NCBI RefSeq assembly: GCF_001305965.1
Contig: NZ_JXQC01000003.1
Coordinates: 1,477,632-1,541,631, forward strand
Origin: Erythrobacter sp. SG61-1L
GTDB taxonomy: Bacteria > Pseudomonadota > Alphaproteobacteria > Sphingomonadales > Sphingomonadaceae
Length of the DNA stretch: 64,000 nt
Direction: 5' to 3'
The notes beneath the pieces are model-generated. The model was not told the DNA's origin. It saw nothing but the letters and a program-made list of their open reading frames with translations, and did not search any database. Of this stretch, positions 38,022 to 46,473 are shown one piece after another. Position 1 is the stretch's first letter. Every line of letters begins with the position of its first letter. The translations under genes and the position numbers were made by a program.

Positions 38022-38984
38022 GTGGCTGACATGCCCGAGGAAACTTCTCTGCCGGTCTGCGTCGCGGCGCTCTACCAGTTCACGCCCTTCGCAGACCACA
38101 AGGCCCTGCGCGAACCGCTGCTCGCCCTGTGCGAAGAGCTGGGCGTAAAGGGCACCCTGCTGCTGGCGCATGAGGGCATCAACGGCACCATCGCGGGCAG
38201 CGACAATGCGATTGCCCGCGTGATCGGCCATGTCCGCGCCCTGCCCGGCTGCGCGGGGCTGGACGTCAAATATTCCCGCGCCCCGGCCATGCCCTTCCAC
38301 CGCATGAAAGTGCGGCTGAAGAAGGAAATCGTCACTATGGGCGAGCCGGATATCGATCCGCTCGCCAACGTGGGCACCTATGTCCCGGCGGAAGACTGGA
38401 ACGCGCTGATCAGCGATCCCGAAACCATCGTGATCGACACGCGCAACGATTACGAGGTGGCCGTGGGCAAATTCCACGGCGCGATCGACCCGCAGACCGC
38501 CACTTTCCGCGATTTCCCCGCCTGGTTCCGCGCCGAGCGCGAGCGCCTGCTGGGAGAAGGCAAGGCGCCCAAGGTGGCGATGTATTGCACCGGCGGCATC
38601 CGCTGCGAGAAATCCACCGCCTTCCTCAAGGCCGAGGGTGTGGAAGAGGTGTTCCACCTCAAAGGCGGCATCCTCAAATATCTGGAAACCGTGCCCGCCG
38701 AAGAAAGCCTGTGGGAAGGCGAATGCTTCGTCTTCGACCAGCGCGTTACCGTCTCCCACGGCCTCGCGCCGGGCAGCTACGACCTATGCCACGCCTGCCG
38801 CCGCCCGGTGAGCGCGGAAGACAAAGCCTCGCCGCTCTATGTTGAGGGCGTCAGCTGCCCCGCCTGCCACGCCGAACGCGACGAGGAACAGCGCGCCAGC
38901 TACGCCGAACGCCACCGCCAGGAACTACTCGCCCGCGCAAGGGGTGAAGCGCATGTGGGCGCGAGCTTCGGGGTTGAGGGTTAG
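38022..38984 (+). CDS. trhO: tRNA uridine(34) hydroxylase
   Basis: 320 aa from GTG at 38022; ATG at 38031 is the alternative. An N-terminal acylphosphatase-like part ([20 protein letters not shown]) precedes a rhodanese domain with the active-site loop [10 protein letters not shown] (Cys189 and Cys195) and a C-terminal zinc-type CHACRRP...CPACHAE. The protein makes 5-hydroxyuridine at tRNA position 34. Its last 13 codons are duplicated 497 bp downstream. Confidence 0.95.
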   Translation: MADMPEETSLPVCVAALYQFTPFADHKALREPLLALCEELGVKGTLLLAHEGINGTIAGSDNAIARVIGHVRALPGCAGLDVKYSRAPAMPFHRMKVRLKKEIVTMGEPDIDPLANVGTYVPAEDWNALISDPETIVIDTRNDYEVAVGKFHGAIDPQTATFRDFPAWFRAERERLLGEGKAPKVAMYCTGGIRCEKSTAFLKAEGVEEVFHLKGGILKYLETVPAEESLWEGECFVFDQRVTVSHGLAPGSYDLCHACRRPVSAEDKASPLYVEGVSCPACHAERDEEQRASYAERHRQELLARARGEAHVGASFGVEG

Positions 38985-38991
38985 GCGGCGG
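38949..38991 (+). repeat. 43-bp direct repeat, left copy (trhO 3' end)
   Basis: Identical over 43 bp to 39446-39488. This copy is the 3' end and stop of trhO plus GCGGCGG. The two copies flank the gene at 39036. Confidence 0.9.
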
Positions 38992-39035
38992 GCACTCTTT
39001 CCTGCCAGACTTTTCGGACGAACAATCAGGCAATT

Positions 39036-39425
39036 ATGCTTCAGTTTGACTGGGAAGAAGTTGAAGGTGCTACCGTGGCAGGCGTGTTTGCCAAGGGGGC
39101 GCGCTGCCTTGATGACGGCAGTCTTGAATGCAAAGAGCTTGCATTGAAGCTGGACTCCTCCGCTGTGATCCTGAGGGTGAACCCGGATACCGATGAGGTG
39201 ATAGTCACACTTGAACCGTTCGACGGTGCAGTTGAGGGATGGCAGACGCTTCCGCAACTACAAGGTGCCGTGTCCCACAAGCTTGGCTGGTGCTGGATAG
39301 GACGAAATTTTCGCGGCTATCTGGATTGCTTCTCGTTCGCGTTAGATGGAATCGATCCCGCCTACAGTTTCACAGGAATAGCTTCCGCGCTCCATTGCAT
39401 GCGAATTACGTCGATAGCAGGCTGA
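39036..39425 (+). CDS. Hypothetical protein flanked by a trhO-end duplication
   Basis: 129 aa (MLQFDWEEVEGATVAGVFAK). It resembles small cytosolic immunity-type or DUF proteins (WCWIGRNFRGYLDCFSFALD near the C-terminus) but I cannot assign a family. Its codon use is less GC-biased than the neighbours. The flanking 43-bp direct repeat suggests it arrived as a cassette. Confidence 0.65.
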   Translation: MLQFDWEEVEGATVAGVFAKGARCLDDGSLECKELALKLDSSAVILRVNPDTDEVIVTLEPFDGAVEGWQTLPQLQGAVSHKLGWCWIGRNFRGYLDCFSFALDGIDPAYSFTGIASALHCMRITSIAG

Positions 39426-39445
39426 ACGGCCACGCCCGCGGCGAG

Positions 39446-39488
39446 GCGCATGTGGGCGCGAGCTTCGGGGTTGAGGGTTAGGCGGCGG
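39446..39488 (+). repeat. 43-bp direct repeat, right copy
   Basis: A copy of the last 13 codons and stop of trhO plus GCGGCGG. It is preceded by GCCCGCGG, which also resembles the sequence before the left copy. Confidence 0.9.
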
Positions 39489-39530
39489 AGCTAAGGGTCG
39501 AACAAGGCTCCTTTTCCGCAATCACCCCGC

Positions 39531-39562
39531 CCGCTCGTCCTGAGCCTGTCGAAGGACACGCG
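39531..39562. repeat. 32-bp REP-like inverted repeat, left arm
   Basis: Perfect reverse complement of 39643-39674, with an 80-bp loop. The core GTCCTTCGACAGGCTCAGGA is a sequence I associate with dispersed intergenic repeats of sphingomonads. Confidence 0.85.
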
Positions 39563-39642
39563 CTGCCATTTGACCATTGAGCAGCTCCGTCGCCTTCTCA
39601 GCGCGAACTGGCCCAGCTGGATTTTTCCCGGAACTACCGTCG

Positions 39643-39674
39643 CGCGTGTCCTTCGACAGGCTCAGGACGAGCGG
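39643..39674. repeat. 32-bp REP-like inverted repeat, right arm
   Basis: Exact reverse complement of 39531-39562. Together they can form a cruciform or a long RNA stem between two orphan genes. Confidence 0.85.
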
Positions 39675-39775
39675 ATGTTGGAGTATCCCGCACACATTCG
39701 AACCCGTCAGCTTTCGTTTGCCTCAAGGCGACGTTCAACCGGCAGGAATGGGGTGGAAACCTGCCGTCCGTCTCC

Positions 39776-40564
39776 TCATTCAATTCGGTCGAATGGAATG
39801 ATGCCCATTTCTTCAAGGAGCATACGCTGAGCATCGGCGTAACGGTGCGCAAATGCCTCTCTTTCAGCCTTTGGCCTCGCAAAGTAGTCCCGCTCCAAAC
39901 TCTCCCAAACACCCCCTTTGGCCGCTGGCTCTTCAACCTTTGACAACCAGTCGAACCAATGGCCAATCTCATGCAGAAGGGTTCTGTGGAGCTGGGTGTT
40001 TCGTGCAGACGATGCTGTCACGGAAATGCTGAATTTCCGCCCTAATCTCTGAACATCATGCCCATCGGCCCGAAGTCGGTCCAATTCCAGGCTATCATCT
40101 TGATCTAATGATGTGCTCCAGATCAGGGGCTTGCTGACCTGGATTGCGTCGAGAAAGATCACCGGCCCCTTCGCAAGGGGTCTCCCCTGAGCAGTCGCTA
40201 TTTCGGAGTAGTAGAGCAGCCGGCCCCAGACAGGGGACAGGATGAGTTGTTTGCGTGTAGGTTGACGAAAAACAAACGTCTGTAATCCGGCCCAGTCACT
40301 TTGAGGCAATGCCTTGAGAACACGCGCTACATCGTCAACTGTGCAAGGATGGATGCAGTCCAGAGTATTCGTTTCGATGATAAAGCGAACCGTTCGGTCA
40401 GCAATTACGCGATCTTCCACACAGTGATCACCAATCCGATCAAGCCAGTAAAGACCATCAGTCCTACTGGGGATCACAAGTGCATTGTTCTGGCCATGCC
40501 CCTGCTTCGCTGTGCCGATGTTTCGGTTGCGGCGTGTCGAATTCCGATGCGAATGCATAATCAT
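39776..40564 (-). CDS. HEXXH metalloprotease-like orphan protein
   Basis: 262 aa from ATG at 40564; the region before it reads as non-coding. Near the C-terminus LLHEIGHWFDWLSKVEEP has the HEXXH zinc motif (first His near residue 198), and EREAFAHRYADAQRMLLEEM downstream could give the third ligand. The middle (CIHPCTVDDVARVLKALPQS, WGRLLYYSEIATAQGRPLAK) is not recognised. No signal peptide. AT-rich codon use compared with neighbours suggests recent acquisition. Confidence 0.6.
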   Translation of the reverse strand: MIMHSHRNSTRRNRNIGTAKQGHGQNNALVIPSRTDGLYWLDRIGDHCVEDRVIADRTVRFIIETNTLDCIHPCTVDDVARVLKALPQSDWAGLQTFVFRQPTRKQLILSPVWGRLLYYSEIATAQGRPLAKGPVIFLDAIQVSKPLIWSTSLDQDDSLELDRLRADGHDVQRLGRKFSISVTASSARNTQLHRTLLHEIGHWFDWLSKVEEPAAKGGVWESLERDYFARPKAEREAFAHRYADAQRMLLEEMGIIPFDRIE

Positions 40565-40666
40565 CCAATGCCATAGGCTGTGCGCTGGGCCAACGGCGGC
40601 TTTGTTGTCGTGTCCGGAATGGCGGCATTCGGCAAGATTGGGATGGGAAGCGGAAATCACTATACT

Positions 40667-40779
40667 CGTCATGCTGAACTTGTTTCAGCATCCATCTCTT
40701 CCCCCAAAACTACGGCCAAATCTGGAGAAATATATCCTGGAAGCGATGCTGTGCTTGCACAAACAAGTTCAGGATGACG
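40667..40779. repeat. REP-like inverted repeat, second family
   Basis: The 19-bp arms at 40667-40685 and 40761-40779 pair with one mismatch, and the loop is 75 bp. The GTCATGCTGAACTTGTTTCA form differs from the 39531/39643 repeat. Confidence 0.7.
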
Positions 40780-40913
40780 GGGGCGAGAAATCACTTTCCT
40801 ACATCGTGGCAAATGGCGTTTATCCTGCTCGATGCCTTACCTCGCTACGCCCCTCCCCGCCTCCCTCCGCCTCCCTCCGCCCGGTCTGGAAAGGTCGGCT
40901 GGAACGGCCACAA

Positions 40914-41036
40914 AAAAGCAAAAACGAAAGGTCACACTCCGCCGCGCGCCTGATGCCGAAAAACGGCTCGAAACTGCGGCACACAGGGGGTGTTACACAA
41001 GAGGTTTCGAGGGTCGTTCCGTGTAACACCAAAGGT
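40914..41036 (+). repeat. Dispersed intergenic repeat, copy B
   Basis: Homologous to 21586-21700. The perfect inverted pair GTGTTACAC (40990-40998) and GTGTAACAC (41021-41029) has a 22-nt loop. The block CCGAAAAACGGCTCGAAAC precedes it at the same spacing as in copy A. It sits just past the stop of a minus-strand gene. Confidence 0.8.
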
Positions 41037-41061
41037 GACACGCTCGCCCGAACCGGCCCGC

Positions 41062-42237
41062 CTAGATCGCCTGCCCCGCCGCCTTCGCGCTGGCCCAGGC
41101 CCATTGGAAATTATAGCCGCCCAACCAGCCGGTCACGTCCACTGCCTCGCCAATGGCATAGAGGCCCGGCAGCTTGCGCGCTTCTAAGGTCTTGGAGGAA
41201 AGCTCCGCCGTGCTGATGCCCCCGATGGTTACTTCGGCCTTGGCGAAACCTTCGCTGCCATTGGGCCGGAAGCGCCAGTCAGCCAGCCTCCGCGCGGCCT
41301 CAGCCAGTGCCTTGTCGGACAGATTGCCGAGTTCCCGCTCCAGCCCCAGCTTCTCGGCCAGCACCGTGGCCAGCCGGTCAGGCAGATATTCGCCCAGCAC
41401 ACTGCGCAGGCCAGCGCGCGGGCGGGCGCGCTTGGCGTCTGCCAGCCAGCCTTCGCCAAGATCAGGCAGAAAATCGATGCCCACTTCCTCGCCGCGCCGC
41501 CAGAAGGAGGACACTTGCAGGATCGCCGGACCGGACAGCCCGCGATGAGTGAACAAAGCCGCCTCGCGAAAGGCAGCCTTGCCGCAGCGCGCGATCACTT
41601 CGGCCGAAACGCCGGAAAGCTCGCGGAACAGGGCTTCGTCCCCCGGCAAGGTGAGGGGCACCAGCGCGGGGCGCGGTTCCACCACCTTGAGGCCGAATTG
41701 CCGGGCGAGATCATAGGCAAAGCCACTCGCGCCCATCTTGGGGATCGACGGGCCGCCCGTGGCGATCACCAGTGCGGGCGCGCTTGCCGTCTCGCCCCCG
41801 GCAGTGACGCGAAAGACCCCATCGGCGTGGGAAACCTCACTCACCGGCGCGTTGCAGCGCAATTCCACTCTGCCCTTGGCGCATTCCGCCAGCAGCATAT
41901 CCACGATCTGCCGCGCGGAGCCGTCGCAGAAGAGCTGGCCCAGCGTCTTCTCGTGCCAGGCGATGCCGTAGCTATCGACCAGCGCGAGAAAGTCCTGCGG
42001 CGAATAGCGGCCCAGCGCCGATTTGGCGAAATGCGGGTTCTGCGAGAGATAGCGATCCGGCGCGGTGTGGATATTGGTGAAATTGCACCGCCCGCCGCCG
42101 GAAATCAGGATCTTCTTACCCGGTGCATCGGCATGGTCGAGCAGCAGCACCCGCCTGCCGCGTTGCCCGGCCGTGGCTGCCGCCATCATGCCGGCCGCGC
42201 CAGCCCCCAAAATGATTGCATCGAATTCACCGGCCAT
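41062..42237 (-). CDS. BaiN/HI0933-type flavoprotein
   Basis: 391 aa. The FAD-binding Rossmann motif DAIILGAGAAGMMAAATAGQ is at residues 6-25, followed by LLDHADAPGKKILISGGGRC, the family hallmark, and the C-terminal GLYAIGEAVDVTGWLGGYNF. This is the NAD(P)/FAD-dependent oxidoreductase family (TIGR00275 type). The substrate is unknown. Confidence 0.92.
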   Translation of the reverse strand: MAGEFDAIILGAGAAGMMAAATAGQRGRRVLLLDHADAPGKKILISGGGRCNFTNIHTAPDRYLSQNPHFAKSALGRYSPQDFLALVDSYGIAWHEKTLGQLFCDGSARQIVDMLLAECAKGRVELRCNAPVSEVSHADGVFRVTAGGETASAPALVIATGGPSIPKMGASGFAYDLARQFGLKVVEPRPALVPLTLPGDEALFRELSGVSAEVIARCGKAAFREAALFTHRGLSGPAILQVSSFWRRGEEVGIDFLPDLGEGWLADAKRARPRAGLRSVLGEYLPDRLATVLAEKLGLERELGNLSDKALAEAARRLADWRFRPNGSEGFAKAEVTIGGISTAELSSKTLEARKLPGLYAIGEAVDVTGWLGGYNFQWAWASAKAAGQAI

Positions 42238-42270
42238 GGCAGTGCCCCTAGCGGGCGCGCGGCCCGCCGC

Positions 42271-42909
42271 CTAGGCCCCCAGCCGGATCACACTGCCGGT
42301 CAGGCGTTCCACTTCAGCCATGTCGTGGCTGACATAGAGGACCGGCAAGGCCAGCTCATCGCGGATACGTTCCACCACGCGCAAAATCTCCTCACCCCGT
42401 GCGGCATCGAGCGAGGTGAGCGGTTCGTCCATCAGCAGGAATTTCGGCGCGGAAAGCAGGGCGCGCCCGATGGTGACCCGGCGCACTTCCCCGCCCGAAA
42501 GCGTGGCAGGCGGCCGGTCGAGCAGGTGGCCGATGCCCAGAAAATCGACCACTTCATCCTGAGTGATCCAGCGTTCCTCCGGCGCATGCAGCTTCTCGCC
42601 ATAAGCAAGGTTGGCCGCCACATTCATATGCGGGAACAGCCGCCCTTGCTGGAAAACATAGCCGACGCGGCGTTTTTCCGGCGCCAGGTTTATCTTCAGC
42701 GCGGAATCGAACAGCACCCGCCCGCCGACCACGATCCGCCCGCTTTCCGGCTTCAGCAGGCCCGCGATGCAATTGAGCGTTGTCGTCTTGCCCGCGCCGG
42801 ACGCGCCTGTCAGCGCCGTGAGCGGCGCGTAAGAGACCGCGTTCAGATCAATCCGTATATCGCCGATCCGGCGGGCCAGCTTGATCTCGAAACAGGGTTC
42901 AGAGGACAT
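42271..42909 (-). CDS. modC: Molybdate ABC transporter ATP-binding protein, short form
   Basis: 212 aa from ATG at 42909. Walker A GASGAGKTT (35-43), Q-loop FQQGRLF, signature LSGGE and Walker B FLLMDEPLTSLD are present. It lacks the C-terminal molybdate-binding TOBE domain found in the ~350-aa E. coli ModC. It overlaps modB by 11 bp and is the last gene of modABC. Confidence 0.92.
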   Translation of the reverse strand: MSSEPCFEIKLARRIGDIRIDLNAVSYAPLTALTGASGAGKTTTLNCIAGLLKPESGRIVVGGRVLFDSALKINLAPEKRRVGYVFQQGRLFPHMNVAANLAYGEKLHAPEERWITQDEVVDFLGIGHLLDRPPATLSGGEVRRVTIGRALLSAPKFLLMDEPLTSLDAARGEEILRVVERIRDELALPVLYVSHDMAEVERLTGSVIRLGA

Positions 42910-43603
42910 GGCCGCCCCCCTGCCCCAGCCGCGCCCCACTGCGGCGCACCAGCCATTCGCTGGCAACCAGCGCCGCGATGGACAGACCGACCGAGATCAG
43001 CGCCAGCCGCGTCACCATCTCTTCCCCGCCCGGCATTTGCAGGCCGGTGTAGATCGCCAGCGGCAAGGTTCGCGTCTCGCCCGGAATGTTGGAGGCGAAA
43101 GTGATCGTGGCACCGAATTCGCCGATAGAGCGCGCAAAGCCCAGCACGCAGCCGGCCAGAATGCCCGGAACGGACAATGGCAGCGTCACCGTGGCGAAGG
43201 CCCAGAGCGGCCTTGCGCCCAGAGTGCGCGCTGCTTCTTCCAGCCGTCGGTCCACAGCCTCGATCGAAAGCCGGATCGCGCGGACCATCAGGGGCAACGC
43301 CATAATCGCCGCCGCCAGCGCCGCGCCGGTCCAGCGGAACACCAGCACAATGCCCAGATATTCCTCCAGAAAGGCCCCTGCCGGCCCGTTGCGGCCGAAC
43401 AGGATCAGCAACAGCCAGCCGGTCACTACCGGGGGGACGACCAAGGGCAAGTGGACCAGCGCATCGAGCAGCAGGATGCCGGGAAAACGCTTCCGCGCGA
43501 GCAGCCAGGCCAGCCCATATGCCACGGGCAAGGTGGCCGCCATCGCCACCAGACTGACCTTCAGCGACAGGCCGACAATCGCCCATTCCGCCGCACTCAG
43601 CAT
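42899..43603 (-). CDS. modB: Molybdate ABC transporter permease
   Basis: 234 aa, about five or six transmembrane helices. Contains the inner-membrane permease EAA-type loop EEAARTLGARPLWAFATVTL and GEFGATITFASNIPGETRTL typical of ModB. It is 19 bp after modA and overlaps modC. Confidence 0.94.
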   Translation of the reverse strand: MLSAAEWAIVGLSLKVSLVAMAATLPVAYGLAWLLARKRFPGILLLDALVHLPLVVPPVVTGWLLLILFGRNGPAGAFLEEYLGIVLVFRWTGAALAAAIMALPLMVRAIRLSIEAVDRRLEEAARTLGARPLWAFATVTLPLSVPGILAGCVLGFARSIGEFGATITFASNIPGETRTLPLAIYTGLQMPGGEEMVTRLALISVGLSIAALVASEWLVRRSGARLGQGGGHVL

Positions 43604-43622
43604 GGAGAAATGCCCTGCGGCG

Positions 43623-44408
43623 TCAATTGGCGCCGGGTGGCGTAAAGCCGTGACGTTCGAAGATCGTCATTGCTGCGCCGCTTGCCAGAAATTCGCGGAA
43701 TGCAGCCGCCTCCGGGTTCGTGGATGCCTTGATCTGGCCAATCGGATAGAGGATCGGCGGATGGCTGTCAGCCGGGAAGGTGGCGATAATGCGCACCTTG
43801 TCGCTCGCCATGGCATCGCTGCCATAGACAACGCCCAGCGCCGCCTCGCCCCGTTCCACCAGCGCAAGTGCCGCGCGGACGTTCTCGGCCTGCACGATCT
43901 TGCCTTCGACATCGCCCCACAGGCCAAGACTGGCCAGAGCAGCCTTTGCATATTTCCCCGCCGGAACTGCCTCAGGATCGGCCAGAGCCAGCGGCCCCTT
44001 GCTCAGGGCCACGAGAAGGCCGGGACGGTCTGCGAGATCGAAGCGGGCATCGCTCGCCGCAGGCTTGATCAGCACCAGGCTGTTGCCCAGCAGGGTCCTG
44101 CGCGTGCCGGGTTCGATCAACTTTTCATCTTCCAACGTGTCCATCCACTCTTCGTCGGCGGAAATGAACAGGTCCGCCGGGGCGCCTTGCTGCACCTGTC
44201 GGGCGAGCGCGGAAGTGGCGGCAAAGCTCAGCACCGGGCGCGGATGGCCTTCCTTTGCCCAGGCGTCTGCGGCTTCTTCCAGCGATTCCTGCAGGCTCGC
44301 GGCAGCCAACACGATGGGGCCGCCAGCCTCTTCCTTCTGCGCCCCGGAACAGGCCGTGAGAATTGCAGCGGCAAAGATCGGAAGGAGGCGGACAAAAATG
44401 CGCTGCAT
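43623..44408 (-). CDS. modA: Molybdate-binding periplasmic protein
   Basis: 261 aa from ATG at 44408 (MQRIFVRLLPIFAAAILTAC); the lipobox-like LTAC suggests a lipoprotein or a cleaved signal near residue 20. The mature protein shows VLAAASLQESLEEAADAWAK, FAATSALARQVQQGAPADLF, and LGVVYGSDAMASDKVRIIAT as in ModA. A Mo-box lies 36 bp upstream. Confidence 0.94.
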   Translation of the reverse strand: MQRIFVRLLPIFAAAILTACSGAQKEEAGGPIVLAAASLQESLEEAADAWAKEGHPRPVLSFAATSALARQVQQGAPADLFISADEEWMDTLEDEKLIEPGTRRTLLGNSLVLIKPAASDARFDLADRPGLLVALSKGPLALADPEAVPAGKYAKAALASLGLWGDVEGKIVQAENVRAALALVERGEAALGVVYGSDAMASDKVRIIATFPADSHPPILYPIGQIKASTNPEAAAFREFLASGAAMTIFERHGFTPPGAN

Positions 44409-44443
44409 AGCTGGCTTTCGGTTGACGCGAACGCGTCCGCCTA

Positions 44444-44467
44444 TGCTATATACACCGCGATATAGCA
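44444..44467. promoter_or_regulatory. Mo-box between modA and a divergent gene
   Basis: TGCTATAT (44444-44451) and ATATAGCA (44460-44467) are exact inverted arms around ACACCGCG. The (C)TATAT half-site is the ModE/MopR-type Mo-box. It lies between modA (minus) and the gene at 44478 (plus), so one site could regulate both when molybdate is plentiful. Confidence 0.82.
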
Positions 44468-44477
44468 AGGCAGGAGC

Positions 44478-44996
44478 ATGTTCTTGGTTCCCCGTTCCAT
44501 GATTACCGTTGCCATGGTGGCATTCGTTTCCGTCGCTTCGGCATCTCCTGTCTGGGCGGCCGAGGATAAGTGGCAGCCCCCTGCCTGCGACGCACCCGTG
44601 CCCGTTCCGGCAGAATGGAGCGGCTGGGAAACCCCCTCCTCCGCGCCTGACAGCGGCGAGATCGCTGTCGGAACCGCCTGGAACTTCGCGCTCGCCCCCG
44701 TCTCCGAAGTGGCGCTGACCGGGTTCGACGGCAAGGAACTGCCCGAAGGCAGCATGGGCGCAGTACTGACCTTCTCGGCGCCAAGTGCGGGCACTTATCT
44801 CATCACCGTGGCCGACCCGATGTGGATCGATGTGATCGGCGCAAAGGGCGTGGTCGAATCTTCCGCCCATGGCCACGGGCCGGATTGTTCGGGCATTGGC
44901 AAGATCGTCCACTTCCCGCTGCAACCCGGAACCTATCGCATCGAGCTTTCAGCCGCGCAGGTGGATGCCAGCCGGCTGATGATAAAGGCGCCCTGA
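44478..44996 (+). CDS. Exported hypothetical protein, probably molybdate-regulated
   Basis: 172 aa with a signal peptide (MITVAMVAFVSVASASPVWA). The mature protein has a beta-rich pattern (GAVLTFSAPSAGTYLITVAD, FPLQPGTYRIELSAAQVDAS) with two cysteines. It resembles short periplasmic proteins sometimes annotated in error as homogentisate 1,2-dioxygenase. Its start is 11 bp from the Mo-box, and modE follows it. Confidence 0.72.
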   Translation: MFLVPRSMITVAMVAFVSVASASPVWAAEDKWQPPACDAPVPVPAEWSGWETPSSAPDSGEIAVGTAWNFALAPVSEVALTGFDGKELPEGSMGAVLTFSAPSAGTYLITVADPMWIDVIGAKGVVESSAHGHGPDCSGIGKIVHFPLQPGTYRIELSAAQVDASRLMIKAP

Positions 44997-45057
44997 CGGC
45001 TGCAATTCACCGCGCAATCGGCTACTCTCCCACCGGACAGGCGGGAGAGCGCAGATC

Positions 45058-45402
45058 GTTACCCTAAAGCTGAAGCTGCAGATTTATCTGGGCGACGAGA
45101 TCGCGATGGGGCCGGGCAAGGCCGATCTGCTCGACGCGATCGAAGCGAGCGGGTCTATTTCCGCCGCCGCGCGTTCCATGGGCATGAGCTACCGCCGAGC
45201 CTGGTTGCTGGTGGACGCCATGAACCGCTGCTTTGCCAAGCCTCTGGTGGAAACACATCCCGGCGGCGGACAGCAAGCCGGAGCTAAAGTCACCGAACTG
45301 GGTCGCGACATCCGAGAGGCCTATCGCAAAGTCGTGGAAATGGCTGAAAATGGCGCTCAGGGCGAGGCGCTCGACATGCTGACACGGGCACTCAAAGCCT
45401 GA
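45058..45402 (+). CDS. modE: Short ModE-type regulator with a non-standard start
   Basis: The recognisable ModE HTH domain (LLDAIEASGSISAAARSMGM, SYRRAWLLVDAMNRCF) begins after the conserved leader TLKLKLQIYLGDEIAMGPGK. The leader is in frame back to about 45058 but contains no ATG, GTG or TTG until the ATG at 45106 (98 aa). The RBS GGGAG at 45043 spaces best with ATC (45055) or GTT (45058). The TOBE molybdate-binding half of E. coli ModE is absent. The start given is tentative. Confidence 0.7.
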   Translation, partial: VTLKLKLQIYLGDEIAMGPGKADLLDAIEASGSISAAARSMGMSYRRAWLLVDAMNRCFAKPLVETHPGGGQQAGAKVTELGRDIREAYRKVVEMAENGAQGEALDMLTRALKA

Positions 45403-45509
45403 AAACCGCATCTTGGCGCGCCCCAAGCAAAGCATCGCTTGCCCTCGCGCCCCTGCAGTCCCATCTAACGCGACAGAGTCAACAAACCCCCTCGCAGGAG
45501 AGCCGCGCC

Positions 45510-46382
45510 ATGTCCGACGACACCTATACTCCGCCCAAGGTCTGGACCTTCGATCCCGAGAATGGCGGCCAGTTCGCCGGCATCAACCGCCCGACCGCCG
45601 GCGCGCGCGAAGATCATGTGTTGCCGGAGGGAGATCACCCGTTCCAGCTCTATTCGCTCGGCACTCCTAACGGGGTGAAAGTCACCATCATGTTCGAAGA
45701 ACTGCTGGAAGCGGGCTTTTCCGATGCCGAATACGATGCCTGGTTGATCAAGATCTTCGAAGGCAATCAGTTCTGGTCCGGCTTCGTGGACCTCAATCCG
45801 AATTCGAAGATCCCTGCCCTACTCGACAAGTCCGGACCGGAGCGGTTCCGCGTGTTCGAATCCGGCTCGATCCTGCTGCACTTGGCCGAGAAGTTCGACT
45901 ACCTCCTGCCCAAGGCCCAGCCCGCCCGCGCCGAAACGCTGAGCTGGCTGATGTGGCAGATGGGTAGCGCGCCTTCGATGGGGGGCGGCTTCGGGCATTT
46001 CTATGTCTACGCCCCGGAACGCTACAAATACCCGATTGACCGCTATGCGATGGAAACCAAGCGCCTGTTCGCGGTGGCCGATATGCAGCTTGCCAGGACC
46101 GAATATCTTGCGGGCAGTGATTACACGATCGCCGACATCGCCGCCTACACCTGGCTGGGAAACCTCTATCACGGCGCCTATAATCGCTGTGACATTTTCC
46201 TCAGCCTCGACGAGTATGAAAATGTCGGCCGCTGGATCCGCGCAATCGACGCGCGTCCGGGCGCCATCCGTGGCCGGCTCGTCAATACGCAAGCGATGGC
46301 CGAACGCCATTCGGCCGCGGATTTCGAGGCACTGGACCAGTCGCTGTTCGATCCGATCCGCAAGCGCCCCGATCTCCTCTGA
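45510..46382 (+). CDS. yghU: YghU-type disulfide-bond oxidoreductase (GST-like)
   Basis: 290 aa. Thioredoxin-like N-domain (LYSLGTPNGVKVTIMFEELL) and alpha-helical GST C-domain (YLAGSDYTIADIAAYTWLGN). The family reduces disulfides using two glutathiones. It is the last chromosomal gene before tRNA-Gln. Confidence 0.95.
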   Translation: MSDDTYTPPKVWTFDPENGGQFAGINRPTAGAREDHVLPEGDHPFQLYSLGTPNGVKVTIMFEELLEAGFSDAEYDAWLIKIFEGNQFWSGFVDLNPNSKIPALLDKSGPERFRVFESGSILLHLAEKFDYLLPKAQPARAETLSWLMWQMGSAPSMGGGFGHFYVYAPERYKYPIDRYAMETKRLFAVADMQLARTEYLAGSDYTIADIAAYTWLGNLYHGAYNRCDIFLSLDEYENVGRWIRAIDARPGAIRGRLVNTQAMAERHSAADFEALDQSLFDPIRKRPDLL

Positions 46383-46404
46383 GGAAGGACGGGTATAGCA
46401 CCTT

Positions 46405-46448
46405 GCGCATGGGCGAGGCCCCGCTATAGGGGCGCCTCACCCATGCGC
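46405..46448. other. 44-nt strong hairpin between yghU and tRNA-Gln
   Basis: GCGCATGGG pairs with CCCATGCGC, with inner GAGG/CCTC and CCCC/GGGG. No U-tract follows. It may end yghU transcription or mark the tRNA leader. Confidence 0.4.
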
Positions 46449-46473
46449 CCGAGAGCGCAGGCGGAGACGCTGC

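Larger units (their letters stand above)
40565..41061. other. 497-bp intergenic region with REP-like and dispersed repeats
   Basis: I see no gene. It contains a near-perfect inverted pair, CGTCATGCTGAACTTGTTT (40667-40685) and AAACAAGTTCAGGATGACG (40761-40779), one mismatch in 19, and copy B of the dispersed repeat (40914-41036). Confidence 0.6.
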
